A stretch of 64,000 bases of DNA from Umezawaea sp042738955 (GCF_042738955.1 NZ_JBHYHC010000049.1:1-64000), one strand, 5' to 3'. Positions 24,477 to 33,460 are shown, numbered from the stretch's first letter. Program-made: numbers and translations. Notes: generated by a model from the letters alone, not told the origin.

Positions 24477-26681
24477 TTGGAACCACGCGACGTGCCCCTG
24501 AAGACCCGCCGCCACGGTTTAGGCCGGTGGGCGAGAGAAGACCTGCGCTACGACCTGTCGGCGTCGCTGGTCGTGTTCCTGGTCGCGATGCCGCTGTCGC
24601 TCGGCATCGCGGTCGCGTCCGACGCGCCCGTCACGGCGGGCCTGATCGCCGCCGTGGTGGGCGGTGTCGTCGCCGGTCTCCTCGGCGGCGCACCGCTCCA
24701 GGTCAGCGGCCCCGCCGCTGGCCTGACCATCATCGTGGCGGGCTTCGTCCACGAGTTCGGCTGGGCGGTCACCTGCGCCATCACCGTCGCCGCGGGCCTG
24801 ATCCAGGTCGTGCTCGGCCTGAGCCGGGTCGCCCGCGTGGCGCTGGCCATCTCGCCCGCCGTCGTGCACGGGATGCTCGCGGGCATCGGCGTCACGATCG
24901 CGCTCGCCCAGCTGCACGTGCTGCTCGGCGGAGCGCCCGGCACCGGGGCGTGGGAGAACATCACCCAGCTCCCGGCCCAGCTGCTCGGCCTGCACACCGG
25001 CGACGCCGTGGTCGGCCTGTTCGTGCTCGCGGTGCTGCTGGTGTGGCCGCTGCTGCCCAAGCGGGTGCGGGTGGTGCCCGCGCCGCTGGTCGCGATCGTC
25101 GGGGCCACGACGACGGCATGGGCGCTGTCGTGGGACGTGGCCAGGGTGGACCTGCCCGGCTCGCTGCTCGACTCCGTGCACCTGCCCGAACTCCCCAGCG
25201 GCCAGTGGGCCGCCATCGCGCTCGCGGTGTTCACCATGACCGTGATCGCCAGCGTCGAGAGCCTGCTGTCCGCCGTCGCGGTGGACAAGCTCAAGGACCG
25301 CGGCAGGGCGGCCGACCTCGACCGCGAACTCGTCGGCCAGGGCGCGGCCAACGCCGTGTCCGGGATGCTCGGCGGGCTGCCGGTCACCGGCGTCATCGTC
25401 CGCAGCTCCACGAACGTCGCCGCGGGCGCGCGCACCAGGGCGTCGGCGGTCCTGCACGGCGTGTGGGTGCTGCTGTTCTCGCTGCTGCTGGTGGCGCTGA
25501 TCGAGCAGGTGCCGATGGCGGCGCTCGCGGGCCTGCTGGTCTACGTCGGCGTCAAGCTGGTGAAGGCCAACGACGTGCGCGCGGCCCGCCGCCAGTCCGA
25601 GCTGGTCGTCTACCTCACGACCGTGGCGTGCGTGGTGTTCCTCGACCTGCTGATGGGCGTGCTGATCGGCTTCGCCCTGTCGGTGCTGCTGATGCTGCGC
25701 CGGGTCGTGTGGGCGAAGCTGCGGGTGTCGCACACGCCCGCGGGCCGCTGGACCGTGGTGGTCGAGGGCACGCTGAGCTTCCTGTCGATCCCGCGGCTGT
25801 CGCGGGTGCTGTCCCAGGTGCCCGACGGCGCTCCGGTGACCGTGGAACTCGCCGTCGACTTCCTCGACCACGCCACCTACGAGCACCTGGCGATGTGGCG
25901 CGACCAGCACGAGAAGACCGGTGGCGTGGTGCACGTCGACGAGGTGTCCGGCGTCCGCGGCGGGATGCCGCGCCGCAGTCCCGGCGTGGTGCTGCCGCGC
26001 TGGTTCGCGCCGTGGTCGTCGTGGCAGACGACCGTTCCCGCACAACGCCACGGCGACCAGGTCGTGTCGGGCGTCCGGGAGTACCACCGGCGGTCCGCGC
26101 CGCTGCTGCGCGACGTCTTCGAGGGCCTGTCGGACGGGCAGGAGCCGCAGGCGATGTTCCTGACCTGCGCGGACTCCCGGATCGTGCCCAACGTGCTGAC
26201 CAGCAGCGGCCCCGGCGACCTGTTCACCGTCCGCAACGTCGGCAACCTCGCGCCCAGCGACGACGACGGTGTGGGCGCCTCGGTGCACTACGCCGTGGAG
26301 GTGCTGCGCGTGCCCGCGATCGTCGTGTGCGGCCACTCCGGCTGCGGCGGGATGCGGGCGCTGCTCGACGGGGCGGCCGACACCGACGACGCCGTCGGGC
26401 GTTGGCTGCGCGCGGGCGTCGACAGCGTCCGCTCGTTCGAGGCGGGCCACGCCGTCGATCCGGGGGGCGGCTCCTCCGAGGGCGACCGGCTGTCGATGGT
26501 CAACGTCGCCGTCCAGGTCGCGTCCCTGGAACGGATGCCGGTCGTGCGCGACGCCGTGGCGGAGGGGCGGCTGAAGGTGCTCGGCATGTACTTCGACATC
26601 GGCGGGGCCCACCTGTCCCTGCTGACCCGCGACCGCACCACGTTCGCCGACCTGCCGGAGGGCGTGGACGTGCTGCACTGA
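24477..26681 (+). CDS. SulP anion transporter fused to beta-carbonic anhydrase
   Basis: 734 residues. The N-terminal part (about 15-400) has 10-12 transmembrane helices of the SulP family with the QVSGPAAGLTIIV signature; a short STAS-like stretch follows (about 410-480). The C-terminal part (about 510-734) is a beta-carbonic anhydrase with zinc motifs TCADSRI and CGHSGCGG. Such fusions are thought to move bicarbonate coupled to CO2 hydration. The start is likely TTG 24477 (GGAGG 6 bases upstream), not GTG 24438. Monocistronic as far as visible. The STAS region looks reduced. Confidence 0.9.
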   Translation: MEPRDVPLKTRRHGLGRWAREDLRYDLSASLVVFLVAMPLSLGIAVASDAPVTAGLIAAVVGGVVAGLLGGAPLQVSGPAAGLTIIVAGFVHEFGWAVTCAITVAAGLIQVVLGLSRVARVALAISPAVVHGMLAGIGVTIALAQLHVLLGGAPGTGAWENITQLPAQLLGLHTGDAVVGLFVLAVLLVWPLLPKRVRVVPAPLVAIVGATTTAWALSWDVARVDLPGSLLDSVHLPELPSGQWAAIALAVFTMTVIASVESLLSAVAVDKLKDRGRAADLDRELVGQGAANAVSGMLGGLPVTGVIVRSSTNVAAGARTRASAVLHGVWVLLFSLLLVALIEQVPMAALAGLLVYVGVKLVKANDVRAARRQSELVVYLTTVACVVFLDLLMGVLIGFALSVLLMLRRVVWAKLRVSHTPAGRWTVVVEGTLSFLSIPRLSRVLSQVPDGAPVTVELAVDFLDHATYEHLAMWRDQHEKTGGVVHVDEVSGVRGGMPRRSPGVVLPRWFAPWSSWQTTVPAQRHGDQVVSGVREYHRRSAPLLRDVFEGLSDGQEPQAMFLTCADSRIVPNVLTSSGPGDLFTVRNVGNLAPSDDDGVGASVHYAVEVLRVPAIVVCGHSGCGGMRALLDGAADTDDAVGRWLRAGVDSVRSFEAGHAVDPGGGSSEGDRLSMVNVAVQVASLERMPVVRDAVAEGRLKVLGMYFDIGGAHLSLLTRDRTTFADLPEGVDVLH

Positions 26682-26706
26682 GGGCCTTCCCCGGCCGTGC
26701 GATAGC

Positions 26707-27208
26707 TTGCGGCCCGGCTCCTTCGTGGTCGAGCTCGGCGGAGCGATGATCGGCACGGTCACGTTCGACCGGTACGACACGGAGGAGCACCCCCACATCC
26801 GCCTGGAGGTCGGGACGATCTACCTCGGCTACCTGTTCCTGCCGCAGGCGTGGGGGCACGGGTACGCCGTCGAGGCGTGGGCGGGGGCGGACGGCTGGTT
26901 AGCCCCCCCCCGCCCCCCCCCGCCCCGCAGAACACCCCGCCCACCACCCACACCGAAGCNNNNNNNNNNGTACTTTCTACCTGGGCTACCTGTTCCTGCC
27001 GCTGGGGTGGGGGCAGGGTTACGCCGTGGTGGGGTGGGCGGGGGCTATCGACTGTTGCGCCGCCGCGCTCCCCGGCGAGCCGGTGGTGCTCTGCACCCAG
27101 ACCGCCAACGGCCGGTCGATGCGCGTCGCGGCCAAGCTGGGGTTCACCGAGGTGGAGCAGTTCGAGGAGTACGGCGCCGAGCAGTGGCTGGGCGTGCGGT
27201 CGGGGTAG
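26707..27208 (+). pseudogene. GNAT acetyltransferase, N-terminally truncated and broken by an assembly gap
   Basis: Two pieces of a RimJ/RimL-type GNAT domain. The left piece (to about 26898) reads VVELGGAMIGTV and LGYLFLPQAWGHGYAVEA; the right piece (from about 26976) repeats LGYLFLP and ends with TANGRSMRVAAKLGFTEVEQ. About 80 N-terminal residues expected for the family are missing because the SulP gene stops only 25 bases before. The middle contains C homopolymers and 10 N. The repeated 80-base flanks suggest two overlapping contig ends that were not merged, so the break is probably artificial; the missing N-terminus may be real or another assembly error. Confidence 0.7.
26960..26969. other. 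Assembly gap (10 N)
   Basis: Ten undetermined bases. The 60 bases before it are low quality in appearance (two long C runs separated by single G). The 80 bases at 26976-27055 are a degraded, ungapped copy of 26819-26898. Confidence 0.99.
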
Positions 27209-27275
27209 TGGTCCACCCGTGCGGTTGTGGGGCAAAACCAGGACAAACCTCGCGGTCGCGACCTACGGTTCCGGC

Positions 27276-27812
27276 ATGACCGAGCCTGCCGAGACCGTCC
27301 TGTGGGAAGGAAGACCGGCCGCCTTCCCGTTCTTCCACCGGTCCGACGTCGTCACGATCCCGTCCCTCCTCGCCGTGGCGGCCTTCTTCGCCTACTTCTT
27401 CGTCATCCGGCAGAACACGCCGCCCGGTACCTTCGGCACGATCATCATCGTCCTGTTCGGCCTGGCGATCCTCTACAACATCGTCGGCCTGACGGTGATG
27501 CGGTGGTTGAGGCTGCGCGGCAGCGAGTACGTCGTCACCGACCGCCGGGTCGTGGTGCGGACCACCGTCCTCGGCCGCGAGAAGGAGCACGGCGTGTGGA
27601 TCTCGCAGCTCGAACCGCCGGTGCTGCGCGAGTCGTCGGACGGCACCGGGTCGATCACCTTCGGCGACTCGGGGCTGCTGGACGGGATGAGCGGGATGGG
27701 TGGCTGGAACAGGAGGGAGCAGCCGCCCGAGTTCGTGAGGATCGCCGACGCGCGGACCGTGCGCGACCTGATCGCCGAGGCACGGGCGAAGGCAGCGCCT
27801 TATGCGGGTTGA
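27276..27812 (+). CDS. Membrane protein with PH-like cytoplasmic domain, paralogue 1
   Basis: 178 residues. N-terminal LWEGRPAAFPFFHR, then two transmembrane helices (about 25-75), then a basic soluble domain containing RGSEYVVTDRRVVVRTTVLG. That YVVTDRRV pattern is typical of bacterial PH-like (bPH2/DUF304-type) domains. Function unknown. It overlaps the next gene, a clear paralogue, by 11 bases. ATG 27276. Confidence 0.7.
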   Translation: MTEPAETVLWEGRPAAFPFFHRSDVVTIPSLLAVAAFFAYFFVIRQNTPPGTFGTIIIVLFGLAILYNIVGLTVMRWLRLRGSEYVVTDRRVVVRTTVLGREKEHGVWISQLEPPVLRESSDGTGSITFGDSGLLDGMSGMGGWNRREQPPEFVRIADARTVRDLIAEARAKAAPYAG

Positions 27813-28329
27813 CCTGCTGCCGTCGGAAACGCTGCTGTGGCAGGGGAAGCCCGCGCGCTTCCCGCTGTTCGACCACTGGGACCGGTTCGTGCTGCCGGTG
27901 CTGGGCGCGCTGGTCCTCTTCGGCGTGCTGTTCTTCCCGACGCTGTCGGCCGAGCGGCCGAGCGGCCTGTTCCGCGTCTTCCCGGTTCTCTGGTTCGTGG
28001 TGCTGGCCTGGTTCGTCGTGGCCAGGTACGGCCTGCGGCAGCTCACCTTGCGCAGCGCCGAGTACGCGGTGACCGACCAGCGCGTCATCGTGGTGATCAA
28101 GCCGTTCGGCTCGACCACCGAGCGCAGCGCCTACCTGAACGCCCTCGAACCCCCTGTGCTGAAAGAACATCCGGACGGCCTCGGCACGATCACCTTCGGC
28201 CGACCGTCCGCGCTGGTGGCACGGGGATCACGTCCCGCGCCGAACCAGGTGATCCTGCTGGAGAGCATCCCCGACGCGGCGGCGGTCCGGGACCTGATCA
28301 CCCGGAACCGAAGCACACCAACGGGATGA
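27802..28329 (+). CDS. Membrane protein with PH-like cytoplasmic domain, paralogue 2
   Basis: 175 residues, same architecture as its upstream neighbour: LLWQGKPARFPLFDHWDR, two transmembrane helices, RSAEYAVTDQRVIVVIKPFG, LEPPVLKEHPDGLGTITFG and a matching C-terminal DLI motif. The two probably form a hetero-oligomer after tandem duplication (inference). Its last 32 bases overlap the end of the convergent CHAT gene. Confidence 0.7.
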   Translation: MRVDLLPSETLLWQGKPARFPLFDHWDRFVLPVLGALVLFGVLFFPTLSAERPSGLFRVFPVLWFVVLAWFVVARYGLRQLTLRSAEYAVTDQRVIVVIKPFGSTTERSAYLNALEPPVLKEHPDGLGTITFGRPSALVARGSRPAPNQVILLESIPDAAAVRDLITRNRSTPTG

Positions 28330-30808
28330 GCGGTGTCGCCTGCGACGCCTCGGCCAGCGCCCTGGACGGGGACGCGCCGCGGCGCAGCAGGTCGTGGTAG
28401 GTGGTCATGACGTCGACCACCGAGTCGTCCGGCACGCGCGCCACACCGGCGACGACCGTTCTGGTTCCGCCGTAGAGGAACGCGGCGGCGAAGCCGAGCA
28501 TCTCGTCGCCCGCCCGGACCACCGACCGGCCGGTGTCGCACGACGACAGGACGACGTGCTCGGGCGCGCCCGGCAGGGTGCCGATGTCGTAGGCCATCAG
28601 CGGGCCGTCGGCGAGGTCGAGCCGGGAGAACAGGATGTTCCCCGGCTCGTGGTGGCCGTGCGCGGCGAAGTGCACGATCCGGCGGTCCGCCATGGCCGCG
28701 AGCGTCGCGCCGACGGACGCCGCCGCACCGGTCAGCACGACCGCCGACGGCAGCACCTCGGCGATCTTGCGCACCTCGCCCGGCGCGAACTCCAGGTCCG
28801 GGCCCGCGACCAGTAGCGGTTCGGCGATCGCCGACGGGGTCGACGGCCGCCGTCCCCGCAGCCACACCGACGCGGACGGCGTCACGGTCACCGGACGGCC
28901 GCGCAGCGCGTCGACCAGCCCCCACGGCACGCTCGACAGCGGCCCGGTCGGCACGATCACCAGGTCGCGATCGCCGAGCAGGGGGCCGAGCGGCACCAGG
29001 ATCCGCTCGTGCAGCACGGAGAGCTGGTGCCGCAGCGACGTCTCGACCACCGCCCGCAGCGCCGCCGGGAGCCTGCGGCCGCACAGCGCGTCCAGGTCCG
29101 AGCGCAGCCGGGCGGTCGTCTCGGCGATCGACGGGAAGTCCCCGAACGACACCATCCGCGCCGTGCCGTCCACGACGACCAGCCCGTGCAGGTGGCCGTC
29201 GGACGGCAGGAAGCTCACCATCACGGCGTCCCCGAGCGCGGCGGCGACCTCGTGCAGCGCGTTCGGGTCGGCCTGCTCGCCGTCGCCGCGCGCCTGCCAG
29301 CCGCGGGCGCGGACGAGGTGCTCCAGTTCGGCGCACCGCCGGGCCGCTTCCGCGTCCGGCCTGCCCGCCAGCTCCGCCGCGCGCACGACCATCGCCAACT
29401 GCCGCAGCTCCGCCACGGCGTCGGAGGTCTCGGGGTCGTCCGGCGGGTGCACCGGCGACGTCAGGAACGCTTGCGCGCGAGAGCGTTCCGCCCACGCGAA
29501 GACGGCTTTCGCCCGCCCGCCGCGCAACGCCGTGGCCAGTCCGACCGCCGCCAGGTCGACGCCCAGCGCCGCCGTTCCGGTGCGCAGGTCCAGGCTGCCG
29601 AACCGGCCGCGCTGCCCGTGCAGCACCCGCAGCCCCGACCGGGCCTGGCGCGACGCCCTGGCCCGGTCGCCGGTCGCGGCGTGCCACTCGGCCCACGCGA
29701 CCCGGCGCAGCAGCACCGTTTCCAGCACCGGCGACGGGCTGCGGCGGCCCGTCAGCAGGACCCGCGCCTCGGCGTGCCTGCGGAGCCGCACGAGCGCCCG
29801 CGCGGCCAGCAGCCGGGCGACCTCGCCGTCGTTGGGGAGGCCGAGGCCGTGCAGCGTCGCCGCCAGCTCCTCGGCCTCAGCCGCGATGGCCGCGAGTCGT
29901 CGCCCGGCCTGGAAGTCGGCGCGCAGCCGGGTCAGCACCGCGACGGCCGCCCAACTCCGGTCGCCCCGGCGCAGGAAGAGGCGTTCCGCCCGGCGCGCCC
30001 ACAGCCGCGCGGTGCGCGGAACGCCCTGCACCACGGCCGCGCTCGCCCGCGTGAGAGCGGCCTCCGCGCGCTCGTAGGTCGGTCCGGCACGCCCGAGCAG
30101 CCGGATCGCCTCGTCGAGTTCGGCGGCGGCCTCGTCGGCCAGCCCCGCTTGCAGCAACGCCCGCGCCCGGTCGATGGCGAGCACCGGGAGCAGGCCCTCC
30201 GCGTGCTCGGTGAACCCCGGTTTCGCCAGGTCGAACGCGTGCAGCGCGGCCGGGATGTCGCCCATGAGCATCTCGCAGTAGCCGCGGTTCAACCGCGCCT
30301 TGGCGACCATCAGCGGCAGGTCCGCGGTCCGGGCGATCTCCTCGCACCGCACCAGGTCGGCCTTCGCGATCCGGGGCCGCCCGGCCAGGCTGTGGACCAT
30401 CGCCCGGTTCAGCAGGGCGGACGCGAGGCCGTAGTGGTCGTCGGTGGCCGCGTGCGGCGGGATGCCCTCGTTGAGGTGGCGCAGCGCGTCGTCCATCCGG
30501 CCGGTGAGGATGCACAGCAGACCGCGTTGCAGCAGCAGCGTGCTCCGGTCCGCCTGGGCGACGGCGGTCTCGGCCTCGTCGAGCAGCGCGAAGCCCGCGG
30601 CGGACCGGCCGAGGTGCACCTCGGCCGCCGCGGTGCTGATCAGCACCCGCGCCGCGGCGGCCCGGCGCTCGGGGTCGGTGGTGTCCGGCCAGTCGAGCAG
30701 CGCGAGCGCCCGCCGGAACAGCCGCAGGCCCGTGTCCGACCGGCCCGCGCCCAGTGCTTCCCGGCCGCGGTCGTGCAGGTCCCGAACCCGATCCGCGACC
30801 GCCGTCAC
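28298..30808 (-). CDS. TPR-CHAT protein (caspase-like protease)
   Basis: 836 residues, cytoplasmic. Residues about 1-450 are TPR-like helical repeats (LFRRALALLDW, LASALLNRAMVHSLAGR, CEMLMGDIPAALHAF). The C-terminal part, about 530-836, is a CHAT domain with the caspase-type dyad H717 (VHFAAHG) and C757 (LSSCDTG). CHAT proteins are clan CD cysteine peptidases related to separase and caspases; several act in bacterial conflict or death pathways. GTG start overlaps the preceding stop by 4 bases. Last gene of a four-gene operon with an S8 peptidase, a sigma factor and a small protein. There is no Cas gene nearby, so it is not a Craspase partner. Confidence 0.9.
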   Translation of the reverse strand: MTAVADRVRDLHDRGREALGAGRSDTGLRLFRRALALLDWPDTTDPERRAAAARVLISTAAAEVHLGRSAAGFALLDEAETAVAQADRSTLLLQRGLLCILTGRMDDALRHLNEGIPPHAATDDHYGLASALLNRAMVHSLAGRPRIAKADLVRCEEIARTADLPLMVAKARLNRGYCEMLMGDIPAALHAFDLAKPGFTEHAEGLLPVLAIDRARALLQAGLADEAAAELDEAIRLLGRAGPTYERAEAALTRASAAVVQGVPRTARLWARRAERLFLRRGDRSWAAVAVLTRLRADFQAGRRLAAIAAEAEELAATLHGLGLPNDGEVARLLAARALVRLRRHAEARVLLTGRRSPSPVLETVLLRRVAWAEWHAATGDRARASRQARSGLRVLHGQRGRFGSLDLRTGTAALGVDLAAVGLATALRGGRAKAVFAWAERSRAQAFLTSPVHPPDDPETSDAVAELRQLAMVVRAAELAGRPDAEAARRCAELEHLVRARGWQARGDGEQADPNALHEVAAALGDAVMVSFLPSDGHLHGLVVVDGTARMVSFGDFPSIAETTARLRSDLDALCGRRLPAALRAVVETSLRHQLSVLHERILVPLGPLLGDRDLVIVPTGPLSSVPWGLVDALRGRPVTVTPSASVWLRGRRPSTPSAIAEPLLVAGPDLEFAPGEVRKIAEVLPSAVVLTGAAASVGATLAAMADRRIVHFAAHGHHEPGNILFSRLDLADGPLMAYDIGTLPGAPEHVVLSSCDTGRSVVRAGDEMLGFAAAFLYGGTRTVVAGVARVPDDSVVDVMTTYHDLLRRGASPSRALAEASQATPLIPLVCFGSG

Positions 30809-31239
30809 AACGCGATCGCGGGAGTGGTGACGGTGCCGTTGGCCAGCACCGACAACTGCGCGAGCGCCGGGGTCACGCCGGTGAACGCGAACCTCCCGTT
30901 GCCGTCGGACGCCGTGGACCGCGTGCCCGCCGGGGTGCGCAGCTCCACGGGGTACGCGGCGGGCGGCGTGATCCACCCGTCGAGCCGCAGCGACCCGTCC
31001 GCGTGCGCCGTCACGCTGACCATGATCGTCAGGCTGGCGCTGTCGAACGTGATCAGCTGCGACTTCTCGTCCCCGCGCACCCCGACGGGCCGCGACTGCC
31101 GCACGACGTCGAGCACCTCGTCGTCCGCGGTGGCGTGGTCGAGCGCGAAGCACGTCAGGTCGGCGAGGTCGGGCGGCACGGGGTCCACCTCGTCCCACAG
31201 GTCCCGCATCCGGCGGAGCAGTTCGTCGTCGGTGCTCAC
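30805..31239 (-). CDS. Small protein of the sigma/CHAT operon, unknown function
   Basis: 144 residues. A helical, acidic N-terminus (DDELLRRMRDLWDEVDPVPP) is followed by a beta-rich domain with a carboxypeptidase-regulatory-like ending (PVELRTPAGTRSTASDGNGR, FAFTGV). One Cys only, no membrane helix, no zinc anti-sigma motif. Start GTG 31239 with AAGGAGGG upstream. Both ends overlap its neighbours by 4 bases, so it is translationally coupled between the sigma factor and the CHAT protease. Possible adaptor or sigma-binding protein (inference); I do not recognise a named family. Confidence 0.75.
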   Translation of the reverse strand: MSTDDELLRRMRDLWDEVDPVPPDLADLTCFALDHATADDEVLDVVRQSRPVGVRGDEKSQLITFDSASLTIMVSVTAHADGSLRLDGWITPPAAYPVELRTPAGTRSTASDGNGRFAFTGVTPALAQLSVLANGTVTTPAIAL

Positions 31240-31814
31240 CGGCCACCCTCCTTCGTGGACAACAGGGTCCGCAGGCGGTCGAGGCACCGGCCTCGCTGCG
31301 GCCCGATCGACCCGCGCGGCATCCCCAGCGCGGCGGACACCTCGGTGTAGTCGGGGCGGTGCAGGAACGCGACGATGCGCAGCAGCTGCCTGCACCGCTG
31401 CGGCAGCCGTTCGACCGCGTCCCACAGCTCGCGGTCGCGCGTCGACACGACGACCCGGTCCTCCGGGCCCGGAGCGCCGTCCGGCTCGTCGAAGAACTCG
31501 TCGTCGCCGACCGGGCGCTCGGCGCGCTGGGCCCGGCCGACCCGCCACGCCTCCCGCTTCGTCGTCGTGACGAGCCAGCTCACCAGCGCGCCGGGCGCGC
31601 GGATGCCGTCGAGCCCGCGCAGCAGCTTCAGCCACGTCGTCTGCACGACGTCCGCGCTGGTCTCGGCGTCGACGCCCTGCGAGCGAGCCACGTGCCACAG
31701 CAGCGGGGTCAGGTCGCGCACCACCGCGTCCAGGCTCGACCGGTCGCCGGACCGGGTCTTCTCCAGCAGCACGCCCAACTGCTCGTCGTCCAACCGCCGC
31801 TTGCCCTGCGTCAC
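31236..31814 (-). CDS. Sigma-70 family (ECF-like) sigma factor of the S8-CHAT operon
   Basis: 192 residues. Region 2 at about 25-90 (DAVVRDLTPLLWHVARSQGV, ADVVQTTWLKLLRGLDGIR) and region 4 at about 130-185 (LWDAVERLPQRCRQLLRIV, YTEVSAALGMPRGSIGPQRG). The recognition helix MPRGSIGPQRGRCLDRL replaces the usual GTVxSR with GSIGPQR, typical of the sigma factors seen in actinobacterial CHAT/TPR loci. GTG start overlaps the S8 stop by 4 bases. Probably controls its own operon; no obvious anti-sigma gene. Confidence 0.87.
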   Translation of the reverse strand: MTQGKRRLDDEQLGVLLEKTRSGDRSSLDAVVRDLTPLLWHVARSQGVDAETSADVVQTTWLKLLRGLDGIRAPGALVSWLVTTTKREAWRVGRAQRAERPVGDDEFFDEPDGAPGPEDRVVVSTRDRELWDAVERLPQRCRQLLRIVAFLHRPDYTEVSAALGMPRGSIGPQRGRCLDRLRTLLSTKEGGR

Positions 31815-33376
31815 GTCGGCAGCCCCTTCACCGCGTCGGCCGCGCGCTCCACCCGTGAGGCGGGGTCGGGGACCGGGATGCCGACCGCGCCGCCGGTGAG
31901 CGCCACCGCCACGGCCGCGGCGACCTCCGGCGCGGCGTAGGACGTGCCCGACCCGATGGCGAACCCGCTCGCGAACGAATCCGGATCGGCGGTCTGCCGG
32001 GCGCCGGACCCGCTGTGCATCCGCGCGCCCCGAGCCCCGCGCAGGGTCGTCGGGAAGGAGCTCAGCACGTTGGCGCCGGTGGCCTCGTGCGTGACGTGCG
32101 ACCCGGCGTTGCTGAACCACGCCTCGGTGTCGTCCGGGTTGAGCGCGCCCACGCTGAGCACCAGCGGGTTCTCCGCCGCCAGCGCCGCCGGGTAGAACGG
32201 GCGGGTCGTGGCGTCGTTGCCCGCGGCCGCGACGACGACCACGCCGAGGTCGGTCAGCGCGGTGATCACCTCGCGCAGGTGGTGCACGGCGTCCGAGTCG
32301 TCCTCGACGTACCCGCCGAGGGACAGCGAGACGACGTCCACGTGCCCGCCCTGCTTGATCCGCGCGACCAGCATCCACAGCGCCAGCAGCAGGTCCGCCT
32401 CGTAGCAGACGTTGTCGGGGTGCAGGACGCGCAGCGCGAGCACGTCGGCGTCCGGCGCGTTCTGCCGGATCCGGCCCGCGATGAACGTGAAGTGCCCGGC
32501 GGCCCTGCCGATCTCCTCGGACAGCTCGTCGGTGTAGAGCGGGTCCTCCCACGCGTCGACCAGGACCTGCGTCGGCGTCAGGCCGCCCAGGCGCTTGCCC
32601 TGCTCGCGCAGCACGGTCTCGGAGGCCTCGTAGACCCGCACGAACCCGTCCACGGGCAGCGGGTCGCCCACGGCCTCCACACCGAACCACGGGTGCGCGT
32701 TGAGCCCGGAGTCCGGGACGGCGACGACGACCCGGCGTTCGCCCGCCGCGCACTCCCGCCGGTGCGGCGGCGCGCCGGTGAACGCCACCGGCAGCAGCCG
32801 GTACGGGTCGTCCCAGCCGCCGCCGTCGTCGCCCGCGCGCAGGTCGTGCGGGCTCCACGTCGGCACACCGCCGAAGGCGGCCCCGACGAGCAGGTGCTCC
32901 ACCGAGATCCGGTTCACCGCCGAGGGCAGCAGGGTGATCCGCCCCTGCGCGACCCCCAGCCGGATCTGCTGCACGCCGGTCCACGCGTCCACGACCGACG
33001 TCGTCGGCCCGTTGGCGAACAGCACCACGGGGATCGGGATCCGGTCGCGCAGCTCGGGCTCCAGCCCGTACAGCTCGTCCGGCAGCTCGGGGGTGGGCCA
33101 GGCGTCCTTGGTGTCGCGCTTCATGCTCAGCCCGACGCTGTTCAGCTCGGCGTCGACCAGCTCGCACGCGGCGGCGTCGGCCAGCACGGTGCGCGGCATG
33201 AGCATGACAGCGGCCCGGTACACGGTGGAGTCGATCGCCGCCCCGTCGGCTCTCCGGGTCGCCTCGACGGGGCGCAGCGTTCGCCCACCGTGCCGGTCCA
33301 ACGACCGCTGCGGCCAGTCCGGCAGGTCGGCGTGGTCCGCGCCGGTGGTCGATCGTCGAGCCGAGCGGATCGTCAT
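31811..33376 (-). CDS. Cytoplasmic S8 (subtilase) serine peptidase
   Basis: 521 residues with no signal peptide or membrane anchor. An N-terminal extension of about 210 residues precedes the catalytic domain. Triad D222 (VAVPDSGLN), H295 (AGHFTFIAG, in place of the usual HGTHVAG) and S479 (GSGTSYAAP), with oxyanion Asn387 (AAAGND). The His motif is divergent but the His is kept. ATG 33376 has GGGGAG upstream; a longer open frame to 34180 is non-coding-like. First gene of the four-gene operon, so two proteases of different clans (S8 and CHAT) are made together with a sigma factor. Confidence 0.88.
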   Translation of the reverse strand: MTIRSARRSTTGADHADLPDWPQRSLDRHGGRTLRPVEATRRADGAAIDSTVYRAAVMLMPRTVLADAAACELVDAELNSVGLSMKRDTKDAWPTPELPDELYGLEPELRDRIPIPVVLFANGPTTSVVDAWTGVQQIRLGVAQGRITLLPSAVNRISVEHLLVGAAFGGVPTWSPHDLRAGDDGGGWDDPYRLLPVAFTGAPPHRRECAAGERRVVVAVPDSGLNAHPWFGVEAVGDPLPVDGFVRVYEASETVLREQGKRLGGLTPTQVLVDAWEDPLYTDELSEEIGRAAGHFTFIAGRIRQNAPDADVLALRVLHPDNVCYEADLLLALWMLVARIKQGGHVDVVSLSLGGYVEDDSDAVHHLREVITALTDLGVVVVAAAGNDATTRPFYPAALAAENPLVLSVGALNPDDTEAWFSNAGSHVTHEATGANVLSSFPTTLRGARGARMHSGSGARQTADPDSFASGFAIGSGTSYAAPEVAAAVAVALTGGAVGIPVPDPASRVERAADAVKGLPT

Positions 33377-33460
33377 CGTGGGCTCCCCTTCTCGCCGTGT
33401 TTCGGGTACACGACCGAGAGGGCGCGACCGCCGTGCTGGATGCGCGCCCGACGTCACGAA

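Noticed and set aside
26819..27055. Genuine tandem duplication in the GNAT gene
   Set aside because: Copies flank undetermined bases and homopolymer noise, so unmerged contig ends are more likely than biology.
28298..33376. CRISPR-associated Craspase (TPR-CHAT with Cas7-11)
   Set aside because: TPR-CHAT is present, but there is no gRAMP/Cas7-11, Cas1/2 or repeat array, and the partners are S8 and sigma genes instead.
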